Assembly (NCBI RefSeq): GCF_000142905.1 | Contig: NW_013657621.1 | Coordinates: 1 to 61,200 of the forward strand | Direction of reading: 5' to 3' | DNA length: 61,200 nt | Origin: Thecamonas trahens ATCC 50062 | Lineage: Eukaryota; Apusozoa; Apusomonadida; Apusomonadidae | Part shown: one piece after another, positions 40,001 to 48,884 of the stretch | How positions within the stretch are numbered: the first letter of the stretch is position 1 | Layout of the letters: each line of letters starts with the position of its first letter | Program-made: the position numbers and the translations under genes | The notes under the pieces: generated by a model | What the model saw: only the letters and a program-made list of their open reading frames with translations | What the model was told of the DNA's origin: nothing | Database searches by the model: none

Positions 40001-42687
40001 ACGTCAGCTCGTCGGCGGCCGAGTCGGGCATCGAGCTCGACGCCATCCGCTTTGACAGCTTGCCGCCGCCAGCGCCGCCGACGTCGCTTCCGGCACAGGA
40101 CTCGCCGTCGTCGACGACGGGTCTGACAGCGTGGTCGGGAGGCAGCTCCGTGCTTGCCAAAGCCGCCGCAGAGACCGGAGCTGCCGAGGAGCAGGTCGAG
40201 GAGATGGAGGTGGTGGTGACAGACTCGGTGGGAGGATCTGCGCGGCTGGTGATGGCGCACGACCCACCGCCGCTGACGGCCGAGCTTCGGGCGGCCGCCG
40301 AGGCGCTGCTCCCGCAGACGGCCGATGTCGAGGCTGCCGAAGCTGCGGCGGCCGGTGCCGTCCACAGCATGCGGTACACCCCGGTGGTGGCGGTCGACGT
40401 GAGCGGCGGGCGCATGGGGTTGGGCTATGCACACTCGGCCGATGTGGCGGCAGTCGACGGAAGCCCAGCTCGCCCGCAGTACCTCGCCACGATCGACGCC
40501 ACAGGCGGGATCGATGTCAACGAGCTGACGGCGCTCTCGCTGCGGATCTACACCCTCGCCGAGGCGGTGAGCTCGGGCGAGCTGGCCAGCTCTGCACCGA
40601 TGTGGAATGAGCTCCCGCCAGTGGCGACCGCGGTGGCGCAGCTCTCGCCCCTCGCCCGAGCGCAGCTGTGCGAGGCGGTGCAGGAGCTCGACGCCGAGGC
40701 AGCGCGCAAGCTCCGCGCAGCGGCAGACGCACGCAGAGGAGTGCTTCGAGCAGGATGGAGCAAGCCTAACTTGCGGATGATGCTGCAGCTGGTTGCGGCG
40801 GCGTGCGAGACGCCGCTGGAGGCCGATGCGCGGGTGCTCGCCGACTGTTGCGCCGGGCGTGGCGTGGCCGAGGACTGGTCGCCTGAGCTGGCGAGGCAAG
40901 TGGCGTGCTTCATCCTGGCCACGCACGCAGACCTGCCCGGGCTCGCGGCAGCAACGACAGCGGCGTGTGGGTACGACGGCGAGCTCGACGGGCTTGTGGC
41001 CAGCTCGGAGTGGGGCGTTCGCGGAGCGACGAACTCGCTGGCGGCGGTGGCGGCGAGCGTCAGGGCAGCAAGCGTCAAGGCAGTGCTCGGCGATGAAGCC
41101 GAAGCCGCAGACGACGATGATGTGCTGCCACAAGCGGTTCGGAAGCTTGTGGGCGGCGGACGGCGGGCAGCGTCGCGGGTGCTGCATGAGGAGCAGGTGG
41201 AGGCCGACGCGCGCGCGCTGTACGAGGCCGGTGAGGGCAAGACGTTGACGACGGACGTGCCTGTCTTTGTGGGTGTTTTTGTTCGAGCTTCGCCAGCACA
41301 CCTCGCTGCCGTCTCCGCCGCCTACCGCAGCTTCTCGTTCTCGACGCTCATGGCGGCGCTCCGTGACGAGATCGACCCGCCGCTGCTGGACCTCCTCGCG
41401 GCGCTGCTGGATCCTGTAAGCGCGTGCGCGGCGCTGGTCCGCTACGCGCTGGACACCATCAGGAACGACGGCGGCGCGCTGTTCGCCTTCCTGGCCACCC
41501 GGGCGCCACGCCCACTCCGCACTGCACTCCGCCCGGTCTTTCTGGAGCGGTTCTACCTTCCGCTGCCGCGCGTGGTGTCTAGCGCGGTAGCCAACACGGC
41601 GCAGGCGGCGGTCGAGGCGCTGGTGGCGGCCGAGCCCGAGGTGGACGAGGCGGCTCAGGCGCTGCGCAAGCGCCTGGGCCAGCTCCATGTGAACGATGGC
41701 AAGGCCGTGGCGGCACTGGCGTCGCTGCCACGCTTTGTCCGGCTCGGGCTGGCTCTCGGCTACCGGCGATCGTACGGAGTGGCGCTGGCGACGGCGCTGA
41801 AGCAGCGGCTGGGGACACGGACGGCGGCGGTGACGGCGGCGGCGCTGCTGCCACGGCCGATAGCGGCAGCCAACGCGCTGCACCAATTGATCACCGAGGC
41901 CCGCGGCTCCAAGCACGCTGCCACTGCGTCGATCCTTGTGGTCTGCACCCTCCCACACAACGACGTGCTCGCTGCGGCGCGGGCGTACCGGCGGACATAC
42001 GGCAGCGAGCTGCTGAGCGAGCTCGCGCGGTTCTTGCCCAAGCCACTGGTGGCAGGCCTCCGCGCCGTGGCCGACGCTGCCCTGCTGGACGTCTTCTCGG
42101 CGGCAAGCGCGGGCCGCTCGGACGATCTCATGGCGTCGGCGGCGGTGCTCCCGTTGGAGGCCGCGGTGGCCGAGGTGGAAGCGCTGAGCGCGTCCGGCAG
42201 GAGCAGCGCCGTGCTTGGTGCTGACGGCATTCTCGTCCCGCCGCTCTACGCCATGGTTGTCCACGCAGCCGCCAGGCGTGAGGTCGTCACCGACGCCATC
42301 CGACCGGTCCTGCCGGCTGTCGCGTCCGTGGCGCCGCTAGTGGCGCAGCTGGTGGAGGCGCTGGTGGACCCGGTGGCGTATGTGGGCAGCGCCGTCGTCG
42401 CCGTCGTCACGCGCAACGTGGTCAAGCGATGGTGGTCGCCCCACATCGAAGCGCTGATACTTTCGGCGGCGGCAGCGCTTCCGCCAACAGAACTCTGGGC
42501 TCGGGTCCTTGGCGCCCACACCCATGAGCTCCGGCCGCGGCTCTCGGCTGCCCTCTTTGCCGCCCTCAAGCTCTCGCTCGACGGCGGCGCCGGCGGCGAT
42601 GGGCTGGACGGCCAGCCAGGAAGCGACTCGACGGCCGAATTGGCTGACTACAGTGACTCGATGGCGGCAACAACCCGGACGGCATAG
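37057..42687 (+). CDS. Prominin-like five-pass membrane protein fused to annexin repeats
   Basis: 1,876 residues. The ATG at 37057 begins a signal peptide (MEWSVWRICGVVLVLVGLVN). Hydrophobic segments lie at about 85-107, 155-178, 429-458, 466-493 and 817-840. A Cys-rich loop follows the first (CCTPCWFYSCRRCG, then CRGYSKKERR), and two extracellular loops of about 250 and 325 residues carry several NxT/S sites. This matches prominin (CD133) topology and spacing. After the fifth helix, about 390 residues of Ser/Ala-rich linker lead to at least four annexin-type repeats (about 1260-1700). The clearest is EADARALYEAGEGKTLTTD, then RASPAHLAAVSAAYRSFS; another is LHQLITEARGSKHAA, then VLAAARAYRRTYGSELL. 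Canonical GxGT Ca2+ loops are mostly degenerate. Prominins shape plasma-membrane protrusions and annexins bind membranes, so a membrane-curvature or scaffolding role is inferred. Confidence 0.86.
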   Translation: MEWSVWRICGVVLVLVGLVNQAGAVCHWCNVSLPQQVAVRVSRLSTRRSSFFESGAVAMLRGLPRTKLPAAELAAGSFSAEALVAYVKDILILILLSAVLTLAACCTPCWFYSCRRCGASRCCGGSAPNRSGCNLFPMRDKPCRGYSKKERRLPAAAMTAAVIIIFSAVSSGTYYNEVVHQGVGDVFDDALLGATAVSQHVNFMADLVEALGLDVQDEVAAGIPVILASAANTSFGLEIEDSLSNELDALTGSITDWIDASTRSESDESAARTRASSAHAANSDAHAALQQALTPLLAAPSVSLTFETISSGSVTRSFPRPYPALAAQPLRPVASAGDAALAADLGDLPGVIGQVDTLDAVIDERVTAVNELLERQLTEAFDRAQSNIGRVASRIRNVTAPGGVVPQTEKLLGRLQNVVVNADRRYRSPIFLVVAWTSPLVVIPSIVGLILAFWWFRLSCPHTTAAVGAFVVLALVMVNLTVYLPVVLVLDDFCTDVDFIVFSALDSVEPNATTALQTCIADENLFDAFDVSAIISEPLASLRSSLADHLNAVLDVNSIFPDESITGARLATDEDTEATLARLDALDAELAAEAAYAASGSANVTTYNDTLAAVASAGDADARAAWEAAVGLDIAAALDAANIALASAGYDAVVFTLANVTAFNASAYSGIGPAGFELEVQLGLNATLTAVADALADAASNAMVIFSESVLPALSDAAAEAAAGQASSGSARDEANAAAARAEASDVAGESIDAQLRAALQSNLDDAAEAALAMLDRGVTIVIAALRSAATCRYVGRTYNAFKTDVCDSVRGGLSVLWGTLALLSLTFVTAIIAGTLLSKRAGFLYPEDKVVSKMMAKVHGLSSPADFAAAHDASLRCGCLSRHLAAAAGAVGLHRSASAPCSPVAAAAAANMTFASLAVTTGVAPAPHDPLALSRSMASAADIAASRTAGYSSLEHTESGDGDGAAAATEMHSDSSYASEYVSSSAAESGIELDAIRFDSLPPPAPPTSLPAQDSPSSTTGLTAWSGGSSVLAKAAAETGAAEEQVEEMEVVVTDSVGGSARLVMAHDPPPLTAELRAAAEALLPQTADVEAAEAAAAGAVHSMRYTPVVAVDVSGGRMGLGYAHSADVAAVDGSPARPQYLATIDATGGIDVNELTALSLRIYTLAEAVSSGELASSAPMWNELPPVATAVAQLSPLARAQLCEAVQELDAEAARKLRAAADARRGVLRAGWSKPNLRMMLQLVAAACETPLEADARVLADCCAGRGVAEDWSPELARQVACFILATHADLPGLAAATTAACGYDGELDGLVASSEWGVRGATNSLAAVAASVRAASVKAVLGDEAEAADDDDVLPQAVRKLVGGGRRAASRVLHEEQVEADARALYEAGEGKTLTTDVPVFVGVFVRASPAHLAAVSAAYRSFSFSTLMAALRDEIDPPLLDLLAALLDPVSACAALVRYALDTIRNDGGALFAFLATRAPRPLRTALRPVFLERFYLPLPRVVSSAVANTAQAAVEALVAAEPEVDEAAQALRKRLGQLHVNDGKAVAALASLPRFVRLGLALGYRRSYGVALATALKQRLGTRTAAVTAAALLPRPIAAANALHQLITEARGSKHAATASILVVCTLPHNDVLAAARAYRRTYGSELLSELARFLPKPLVAGLRAVADAALLDVFSAASAGRSDDLMASAAVLPLEAAVAEVEALSASGRSSAVLGADGILVPPLYAMVVHAAARREVVTDAIRPVLPAVASVAPLVAQLVEALVDPVAYVGSAVVAVVTRNVVKRWWSPHIEALILSAAAALPPTELWARVLGAHTHELRPRLSAALFAALKLSLDGGAGGDGLDGQPGSDSTAELADYSDSMAATTRTA
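42648..42687. other. Tail-to-tail overlap of two coding regions
   Basis: The minus-strand stop codon (TAG at 42650-42648) lies inside the last codons of the plus-strand gene, which stops at 42685-42687, so 40 bp are coding on both strands. Confidence 0.85.
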
Positions 42688-44276
42688 TGGTCCGAGGGCG
42701 TGGCAAAGGAGATGGTGGCCGACGGCGGTGAGGCCGAGGCCGAGGCGGAGAACGGCGGTTCTGGTGGCGCGGCAAGGCCGAGAAGCGGCTCGGTGCCCAT
42801 TCGCTCGGCGGATCGGAGGGCGATGCGGCGGAGAAAGACGCGATCAGGCCGCCACGGCTTGCGAAACCTGCGGCTACCCGGGTGGGTGGGCCCAGCGGCG
42901 GCGGCGGCGTCGGTGTAGCCCTCGAGGGCGGCAGCGAGCGAGGCACCCTCGGGCGAGTCGCCGATGTTGCAGTCGCCGGCGAGGAGGAGCGACGGCCAGA
43001 GGCCGATGGCCTCGACGCCGCAGCGCCAGGCCTCGAGGGTGTGGCGCGCAATGGCGATCTGCATCTGGCGCATGGGCGCGGTGTCGTACATCGACTCAAG
43101 GTGGGCGGTGGCGGCGACGACGACCCGCGACGCGGTGCCGGCCACCCGCCAGGCGGCGGTCAGCAACCACCGGCCCATAACGGTTGGCAGCGGAGTGGCG
43201 AGCGCGAGGCCGCCGCGCCATCGCGACAGCATGAGCACGCCGTACTCGTTGAGGACGTCGGCGGCGGTGTCTGGTGAGACACTCGCCGCGTAGCTGGCCC
43301 GGATGGCCGGCGCCGCGAGGAGGAAGGCGGCAAAGGCCGGCGTGGCCTCCTGGATGGCGACGAGGTCGGCGTCGGCGGCGAGTATGAGGTCGATGATGGC
43401 CGGCCAGCGGAGATCGTCGGCGTAGACCGGATAAAAGACATTGTAGCTGAGGATGGTGAGCTCATGGTCCCAGGGCTCGATCGGGTCTTCGGCCTCGTCG
43501 ACGTAGACGGCGAAGTCAGGAGCCGGGAGCGCGGCGAGTTCGACTGATCGTCCGGCATCAAGGACGGCCAGCTGGCGGACAAATCCCGGATTGGGCGCGA
43601 TGGCTGGTCGGGCGGCCTTGACTTGGGCGTGGGCAGCGAGAAAGTCGAGGTCGCAGCTGCGCATGAGGTAGGCGATGACGCAGGCCGCCGAGCGGGAGAC
43701 GCCCGCTGCGCAATGGATGATGACTGCGCGACCGGCGGTCCGGGCGGTGTCGATGGCTGCGCAAACGGCGTCGATGGGAAGCGCAACACAGGGCGCGTCA
43801 ATGATGCCGATGTGGACAAAGTCTGGGCCCGGCGACGGAATGTCGGCGTACGCCGGCGGGGCCGAGGCGATCTCGGCTGCGACCGAGATGACGGTGACGG
43901 CGGCGGCCGGCGCGGCGCTAGCGGCCATGTCGATGTGGAACGGTGCGGCGGCGCCGACGGCCGATGCAAGAAAGAGCGGGCCAAGGCTTGTGTCGTGATC
44001 AGCGTCGACAATGAGGTTGATCTCTGTGTCGACGAGGCCCGGCATGAGGAGCGCGGCCATGTCCTGATCAAGGACGACGTCGTCGATCTGGCCGATCAGA
44101 GCTCTGTCACGGACATCGGCTGCGGCGGCGAGGAGCAGATCGGGCGAATCAGGAAGCCAAGCGTCCGCAGCAGCGTGGTAGGCATACATGGCGAGTGGGG
44201 AGGAGGATGCGATCATTTCCGATGTGGTGGCGGCGTTGCGGGCGGCAGCGGCTGGCGAGGAGGACCACTTTGACAT
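42648..44276 (-). CDS. Dual-specificity phosphatase fused to TDP2-like EEP hydrolase
   Basis: 542 residues from the ATG at 44276; the open frame extends 27 bases upstream to a TTG only. The first half is a dual-specificity phosphatase: signature HCAAGVSRSAA at about 188-198 and a plausible general-acid loop before it (APPAYADIP). The second half is an endonuclease/exonuclease/phosphatase fold of the TDP2 type: LSYNVFYP (about 276), VAIQEATP (metal-binding Glu, about 307), LAGDCNIGD (about 434), PWRPDRVFLRR (about 480) and SDHY (about 530). Both catalytic centres look complete. DSPs remove phosphate from proteins, RNA or lipids, and TDP2-type enzymes cleave phosphodiester bonds such as 5'-tyrosyl-DNA. 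The shared substrate is unknown; nucleic-acid end processing is one inference, phosphoinositides another. Confidence 0.87.
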   Translation of the reverse strand: MSKWSSSPAAAARNAATTSEMIASSSPLAMYAYHAAADAWLPDSPDLLLAAAADVRDRALIGQIDDVVLDQDMAALLMPGLVDTEINLIVDADHDTSLGPLFLASAVGAAAPFHIDMAASAAPAAAVTVISVAAEIASAPPAYADIPSPGPDFVHIGIIDAPCVALPIDAVCAAIDTARTAGRAVIIHCAAGVSRSAACVIAYLMRSCDLDFLAAHAQVKAARPAIAPNPGFVRQLAVLDAGRSVELAALPAPDFAVYVDEAEDPIEPWDHELTILSYNVFYPVYADDLRWPAIIDLILAADADLVAIQEATPAFAAFLLAAPAIRASYAASVSPDTAADVLNEYGVLMLSRWRGGLALATPLPTVMGRWLLTAAWRVAGTASRVVVAATAHLESMYDTAPMRQMQIAIARHTLEAWRCGVEAIGLWPSLLLAGDCNIGDSPEGASLAAALEGYTDAAAAAGPTHPGSRRFRKPWRPDRVFLRRIALRSAERMGTEPLLGLAAPPEPPFSASASASPPSATISFATPSDHYAVRVVAAIESL

Positions 44277-44515
44277 GGCCGAAAAAGGGCGTAAAGTGGG
44301 CAACCTGTTTGGGTGTGCAGGGCACGTGGGGATGAAGATAGATGGGAGGGAAGTGGATGTGGTGCTCGGCGTGGGTGTGGAGAGAATTGAGAGTGGGGTG
44401 CGGTGTGTGTGGAGTGGGCAATGCCGGTGGTAGCGGGGGTGGAAGGGGAGGGGGACGACAAAGCGACGGAAAAAAATGGAATGGAAGCGCTGGCGAAAGG
44501 GGGGAAGGCGACGTT

Positions 44516-46039
44516 TTAGGCGAGCGAGGGGTCGGGAAAGCCTGTGAGGGTGAGGACGATGGCGATGACAGCGCGAGTGGTGGTGGTGAGCTGGCCGTCG
44601 ACGTCGTAGCCCGGACGATCGAGGATGTCGCCCTCCTTGTGGTACATGGGGTCGCGGATCCAGTCGCAGTTCTCAAACACGCCCGAGGCCGGGTACTGCT
44701 TGCGGTTGAAGGAGGCCTGATCGGCGCAGCAGACGGGCGAGTAGCAGACGGAGACGTGCGGCTCGTAGAGCGCGATGACGGGCATGAGGATCTCGTTGAG
44801 GACGGCGTTGGAGTCGCGCTGGAGCAAGGCGATCTCCATGGTCTCCACTTCGGGCGGGCGGTAGGCGACCATGTCCGAGTTGATGTACGCGATGATGTCG
44901 TCGCCGGAGTTGTCAGCCCGCCCGGCGTACGCCTTGGAGCCGCGGCGGCCCTGCTCTTCGCCGGACCAGAAGCCAATGCGGACGGTGTAGTTGAGGGTGA
45001 CTGGCGAGGAGGCGAGGACGCGGGCGACCTCGAGGTTGAGCGCGGTGCCAGAGCCATCGTCGTTGGCCCCGGGGGCCGGATCTGTGGGCGACGAGACGTT
45101 GCGCGAGCGCGAGTCGTAGTGCCCGCCGATGATGACGTACGAGGTGTCGAAGCGGCCTGGAAGGGTGGCGATGACGTTGGGCGAGTATCTGTCGCTGTAA
45201 GGCCAGTACTCGACCTCGTACCCGAGAGTCTCGAGCTCGTGCACGAGCCAGTGAGAGACCTTGATGGCGTCGTCCGAGTACGAGTTGCGCGTCACAATGG
45301 TTGACGATACGCCGGTGAGGTACTCGAGTGACGCCCGGAGCTTACCGGCGTCGACCTTGTTTGCCATGCTGACGATGAACGGATCCGGCGTGGTCTTGGT
45401 GAGCATCTTGTCGCGGATGGCGGTCAGCCGGGCCTCAGCGTGCGCCGGCAGCGTCTGGATTGGGCCGTCAATGACCGAGACCTGGGCGTCGACCACGGCA
45501 GCAAGTTGGTCGTCGAGCAGAGCGACAGCAGGCGAGTCGAGGCCAAAGAGAGCCATCGCCGGGGTGCGATAGAGGGCATGGCAGCCGACTACGGCCTCGA
45601 CCTTGCGGCCCCACGCATCTGCGCTCTCACGCCCGTCCCCGGGCACCATCTCGACCAGCACAAGGCTCTTGTTCGCCGCCTCGCCAAAGTACTCCTCCAC
45701 GGCACGTGTGACGACCGTCGCGGGATAGGCGAGGTGCTCACCGCGCGACGCTGGCACGGTTCCGATGGTCACGTCGGCGAGCTCGAGGTAGGGGGTGATG
45801 ATGGAGAGGAGAGCGGCGACCTGCGCCGATGATGCGTGGTTTTCTGTGGTTTGATTCAAATTGTTGGCATGTGCCGGAACCACACCACCCGCATGTGCCA
45901 CTCGCCCTGTCTCCGGCCCACCCGCCGCACCAGGGGTAGGCACAGCCACGAGGATGGGCGCAATGGAGGCGCAGCAGGCGGCGGTGCAGGGGCAGGCGGC
46001 GAGGAGGAGGATGGCCAGGGAGTGGGGGGTGCGGGGCAT
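44516..46039 (-). CDS. Secreted M28-family zinc aminopeptidase
   Basis: 507 residues. The ATG at 46039 starts a signal peptide (MPRTPHSLAILLLAACPC); the open frame upstream runs through GAT/GGT repeats and the gap and is rejected. The catalytic domain has the M28 ligands in order: GGHYDSR (His, about 303), GANDDGSGT (bridging Asp, about 325), FWSGEEQGRRGS (general-base and ligand Glu, about 357), NSDMV (Asp, about 386) and YHKEGD (His, about 467). The pro-region of about 230 residues resembles that of fungal and bacterial secreted leucine aminopeptidases. Expected to release N-terminal residues from peptides outside the cell or in digestive vacuoles, which suits a phagotroph. Confidence 0.92.
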   Translation of the reverse strand: MPRTPHSLAILLLAACPCTAACCASIAPILVAVPTPGAAGGPETGRVAHAGGVVPAHANNLNQTTENHASSAQVAALLSIITPYLELADVTIGTVPASRGEHLAYPATVVTRAVEEYFGEAANKSLVLVEMVPGDGRESADAWGRKVEAVVGCHALYRTPAMALFGLDSPAVALLDDQLAAVVDAQVSVIDGPIQTLPAHAEARLTAIRDKMLTKTTPDPFIVSMANKVDAGKLRASLEYLTGVSSTIVTRNSYSDDAIKVSHWLVHELETLGYEVEYWPYSDRYSPNVIATLPGRFDTSYVIIGGHYDSRSRNVSSPTDPAPGANDDGSGTALNLEVARVLASSPVTLNYTVRIGFWSGEEQGRRGSKAYAGRADNSGDDIIAYINSDMVAYRPPEVETMEIALLQRDSNAVLNEILMPVIALYEPHVSVCYSPVCCADQASFNRKQYPASGVFENCDWIRDPMYHKEGDILDRPGYDVDGQLTTTTRAVIAIVLTLTGFPDPSLA

Positions 46040-46104
46040 GTGTGTGAGGGGGGGGTGGAGGGGGGAGAGGAGTGGCTGGTGGAGGGGTGGGAGTGGTGGG
46101 AGAG

Positions 46105-46475
46105 GTGGTGGTGGTGATGGTGGTGGTGGTGGTGGTGATGGTGATGGTGATGGTGATGGTGATGGTGATGGCGAGTGGTGATGGTGAGTGGTGATGGTGG
46201 TGGCAGTGNNNNNNNNNNNNNNNNNNNNNNNNNNNNNNNNNNNNNNNNNNNNNNNNNNNNNNNNNNNNNNNNNNNNNNNNNNNNNNNNNNNNNNNNNNNN
46301 NNNNNNNNNNNNNNNNNNNNNNNNNNNNNNNNNTGGTGGTGGTGATGGTGGTGGTGGTGGTGGTGATGGTGATGGTGGTGGCAGTGGTGATGGTGATGGT
46401 GGTGGTGGTGGTGGTGGTGGTGGTGATGGTGATGGTGATGGTGGTGGCAGTGGTGGTGATGATGGCAGTGGTGTG
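46105..46475 (+). repeat. GATGGT/GGT simple repeat
   Basis: Imperfect tri- and hexanucleotide repeat of GGT and GATGGT on both sides of the gap at 46209-46333. It gives false His- or Thr-rich ORFs on the minus strand. Confidence 0.95.
46209..46333. other. Assembly gap (125 N)
   Basis: Run of N inside the GATGGT repeat, probably unresolved repeat length. Confidence 0.99.
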
Positions 46476-46598
46476 GTGGCCATGGTGGTCATGGTCGTGG
46501 CCATGGCCCGACAGTCCCAACAACCAAAGGCAGGCGGATTTGGCCAAACTGACACTTGTCGCTGACCAGCTGCAGCCGTCAGTGCGGGCAAGCGGGGG

Positions 46599-48715
46599 AT
46601 GGCGGCAACACATGAGGACAAAAGTCAGAGGTATGATGCGTTGCTCTTCGTACAAGGGGTATCCGAGCGGTTGCGGTCGTACGGTGTCTACCTCTCGCAG
46701 GAGGAGCTCGGACGTGCTCTCGACTCGGCGGGCCTCTCAACCGAATCGGCCGCAGCCGCCGCAGCCGCTGGTCGACAGATCGGCGGCAAAGACGGGCTCG
46801 ATCTTCTGCAGGCGGTGGTTGCACCGCTCCGCACCTCGCTTGTAGACTCGCTTGGCTTGGAGGTCTCGGACGCATGTCTTGTTACTGCTGTTTTTGGTCG
46901 CCCTGACATGCCCGCTGTCGCGCGGGATGCTGCCCAAGGTCGCGTGGCGGCCCGTGACGGCAACGTCTCGGTCGACGACTTTGCCGATGCCATGTACGAG
47001 CTGTTTGATGAGCATGGTGGCGATAAGCCGGGCGGCGATCGGTCGGGCGCAGGGAAGGCCCGGTTCCAGGACGCCGCCCGCCGCGTCATCGCCAACCGCC
47101 ACAAGCCGCGGTCGACGACTTTGCCGATGCCATGTACGAGCTGTTTGATGAGCATGGTGGCGATAAGCCGGGCGGCGATCGGTCGGGCGCAGGGAAGGCC
47201 CGGTTCCAGGACGCCGCCCGCCGCGTCATCGCCAACCGCCACAAGCCGCAAGCATCGCTCGCCAACACGTCGGTCGACGACTTTGCCGATGCCATGTACG
47301 AGCTGTTTGATGAGCATGGCGGCGATAAGCCGGGCGCAGGAAAGGCCCGGTTCCAGGACGCCGCCCGCCGCGTCATCGCCAACCGCCACAAGCCGCAAGC
47401 ATCGACGGCAACGTCTCGGTCGACGACTTTGCCGATGCCATGTACGAGCTGTTTGATGAGCATGGTGGCGATAAGCCTCGCTCGCCAACACGTCGGTTGA
47501 CGACTTTGCCGATGCCATGTACGCGCTGTTTGATGAGCATGGCGGCGATCGGTCGGGCGCAGGAAAGGCCCGGTTCCAGGATGCCGCCCGCCGCGTCATC
47601 GCCAACCGCCACAAGCCACAGGACACATCGGTCGACGACTTTGTGGACAGCTGTCTGCCCCGCCGCAGTCACAAGCGCCACCGTCAATCGCGCGATCGCC
47701 AACATTGTCACCCTCATCGTCGTCGTCGTCGCTCTCGCACATATCCTCAGGCGAGGTCACCCACTCCCATGTTCCCCGACTGTCCCGTCCGCTTCAGCGC
47801 CTCGTCGCCTTCCTCGTCGACGCTCTGCACCTTGATGACGAGCCAGCGTTCTCGCCCCTCATCCGCCCGGTCTCCGAGCTCCGTGATCTGGCCGACTTTG
47901 CTACCGCCCCTGCATCGTTCTCTCTCGCTGCTGTTGCCGTCCTTGGCGTCGATCTCGGCCGTGCGCTCCCGCGCAACCTCTCCAAACCGGCTCTGGTCGT
48001 CGATGCGCTCTTTGCCTATCGCAGCAAGTCTGAGGAGAGTGACAAGGAGCTGCCTGCTTCCGCAGATCCTGATTTTGCTTCTGCCTCGCGCATCTCGCTC
48101 TCTCCCCAGCAGCCCGCATCGCCGGACATGTCGGTTCTATCGGACGCCAACCTCTCGCTCGCTCGTGAGCTCATCGTCGCCCAGCACGAGTACGCTGCCA
48201 CCGTCTCGCTGCGCCAGGCCGAGGCTGAGCGCGCCTATCGTCTGCGTCGCGAGCAGAATGACCTCAACTACCGCATCGCCCAGTTCCGCGCAGCAACTGC
48301 CTCGCTTGCTTCCTCGCCGCAGCCTGGCCTCCCGCTCTCGCTTTCGCCCATCGCCCCGCCGGTCTCGATCGCCTCGGCTTCACCGGCTCCGTTCTACGTT
48401 GCCCCGTCTACGTCGCCTCCGGCATCCCCTGCTTCCGGCCCAGCCCCTCCTCCTGCTGCGCGCTCATCTCCGCCAGCTGACACATCAGCTGACACTCGGG
48501 TCCCGTGCTCACCCTCGCCCCAGAAGGTGTCCACCGCAGCCATCCGCCCGTCGCCGCCGCCATCCGACTCGGAGCTGCGCATGGCAACGTACCTCGGCGA
48601 TCGTGAGCTGCGCATGCAGCGAAACCTTGCTCTCATGACCGGAAGCGGGAGCCCAAGCCTATCGCTCAACTCCACCACACCCGGCTCGTTCCTTCCCCAC
48701 CTTGCCCGCCGTTGA
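46599..48715 (+). CDS. Unrecognised protein with an unstable internal tandem repeat (frame disrupted)
   Basis: The ATG at 46599 opens a helical N-terminal region (MAATHEDKSQRYDALLFVQG, LGLEVSDACLVTAVFG) ending in SVDDFADAMYELFDEHGGDK, which starts a repeat found five to six times up to about 47640. After the last, truncated copy the frame changes at 47658-47661 (CCCC). It then continues as a Ser-rich linker, a folded segment (RPLQRLVAFLVDALHLDDE), a charged helix (YAATVSLRQAEAERAYRLRR) and a Pro/Ser-rich tail ending SFLPHLARR. Inside the array the reading frame slips at three junctions and returns to the starting frame by the fifth copy, so as assembled the first frame stops at 47456. No family is recognised. 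It may be one gene with assembly errors in the repeat or a gene damaged by repeat instability. Confidence 0.6.
46971..47640 (+). repeat. Degenerate tandem repeat, units of 162, 146, 140, 135 and 77 bp
   Basis: Copies start with GTCGACGACTTTGCCGATGC at 46971, 47111, 47273 and 47419. A variant starts at 47496 and a shortened one at 47631. Interiors (AGKARFQDAARRVIANRHKP when in frame) are almost identical. Differences lie at junctions, which combine two linker types and include one large internal deletion (the 77-bp unit). Confidence 0.93.
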
Positions 48716-48798
48716 GGCAGCCGCGTCCCGGTGGAGTGCGCTCCGCTGCACTTTGCAGTTTTGCAAAAATTGTGCGACTCGGGCACACCCGCAAGGCA

Positions 48799-48811
48799 CA
48801 CATAAAACGCC
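48799..48811 (+). promoter_or_regulatory. TATA-like element
   Basis: CACATAAAACGCC lies about 84 bp upstream of the ATG at 48885 and resembles the minus-strand site at 29351-29363. Confidence 0.45.
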
Positions 48812-48884
48812 GATAGCTTCTCCTTCCACTCAACTGTCGCAGACACACACAGTCCTCCCTTTTGTCTCGCCACTCATCACCGCC

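Larger units (their letters stand above)
46040..46598. other. Divergent intergenic region with GGTGAT/GGT repeats and an assembly gap
   Basis: Between the head-to-head start codons of the aminopeptidase and the repeat-bearing gene lies a simple repeat of GATGGT and GGT units (about 46105-46475) interrupted by Ns. Confidence 0.85.

Noticed and set aside
39805-42264. 819-codon minus-strand ORF inside the prominin-annexin gene
   Set aside because: Arg/His-rich antisense frame typical of GC-rich coding DNA; the plus frame has clear domains.
46040-46655. His/Thr-rich N-terminal extension of the aminopeptidase ORF
   Set aside because: It passes through simple repeat and N gap; the signal peptide starts at 46039.
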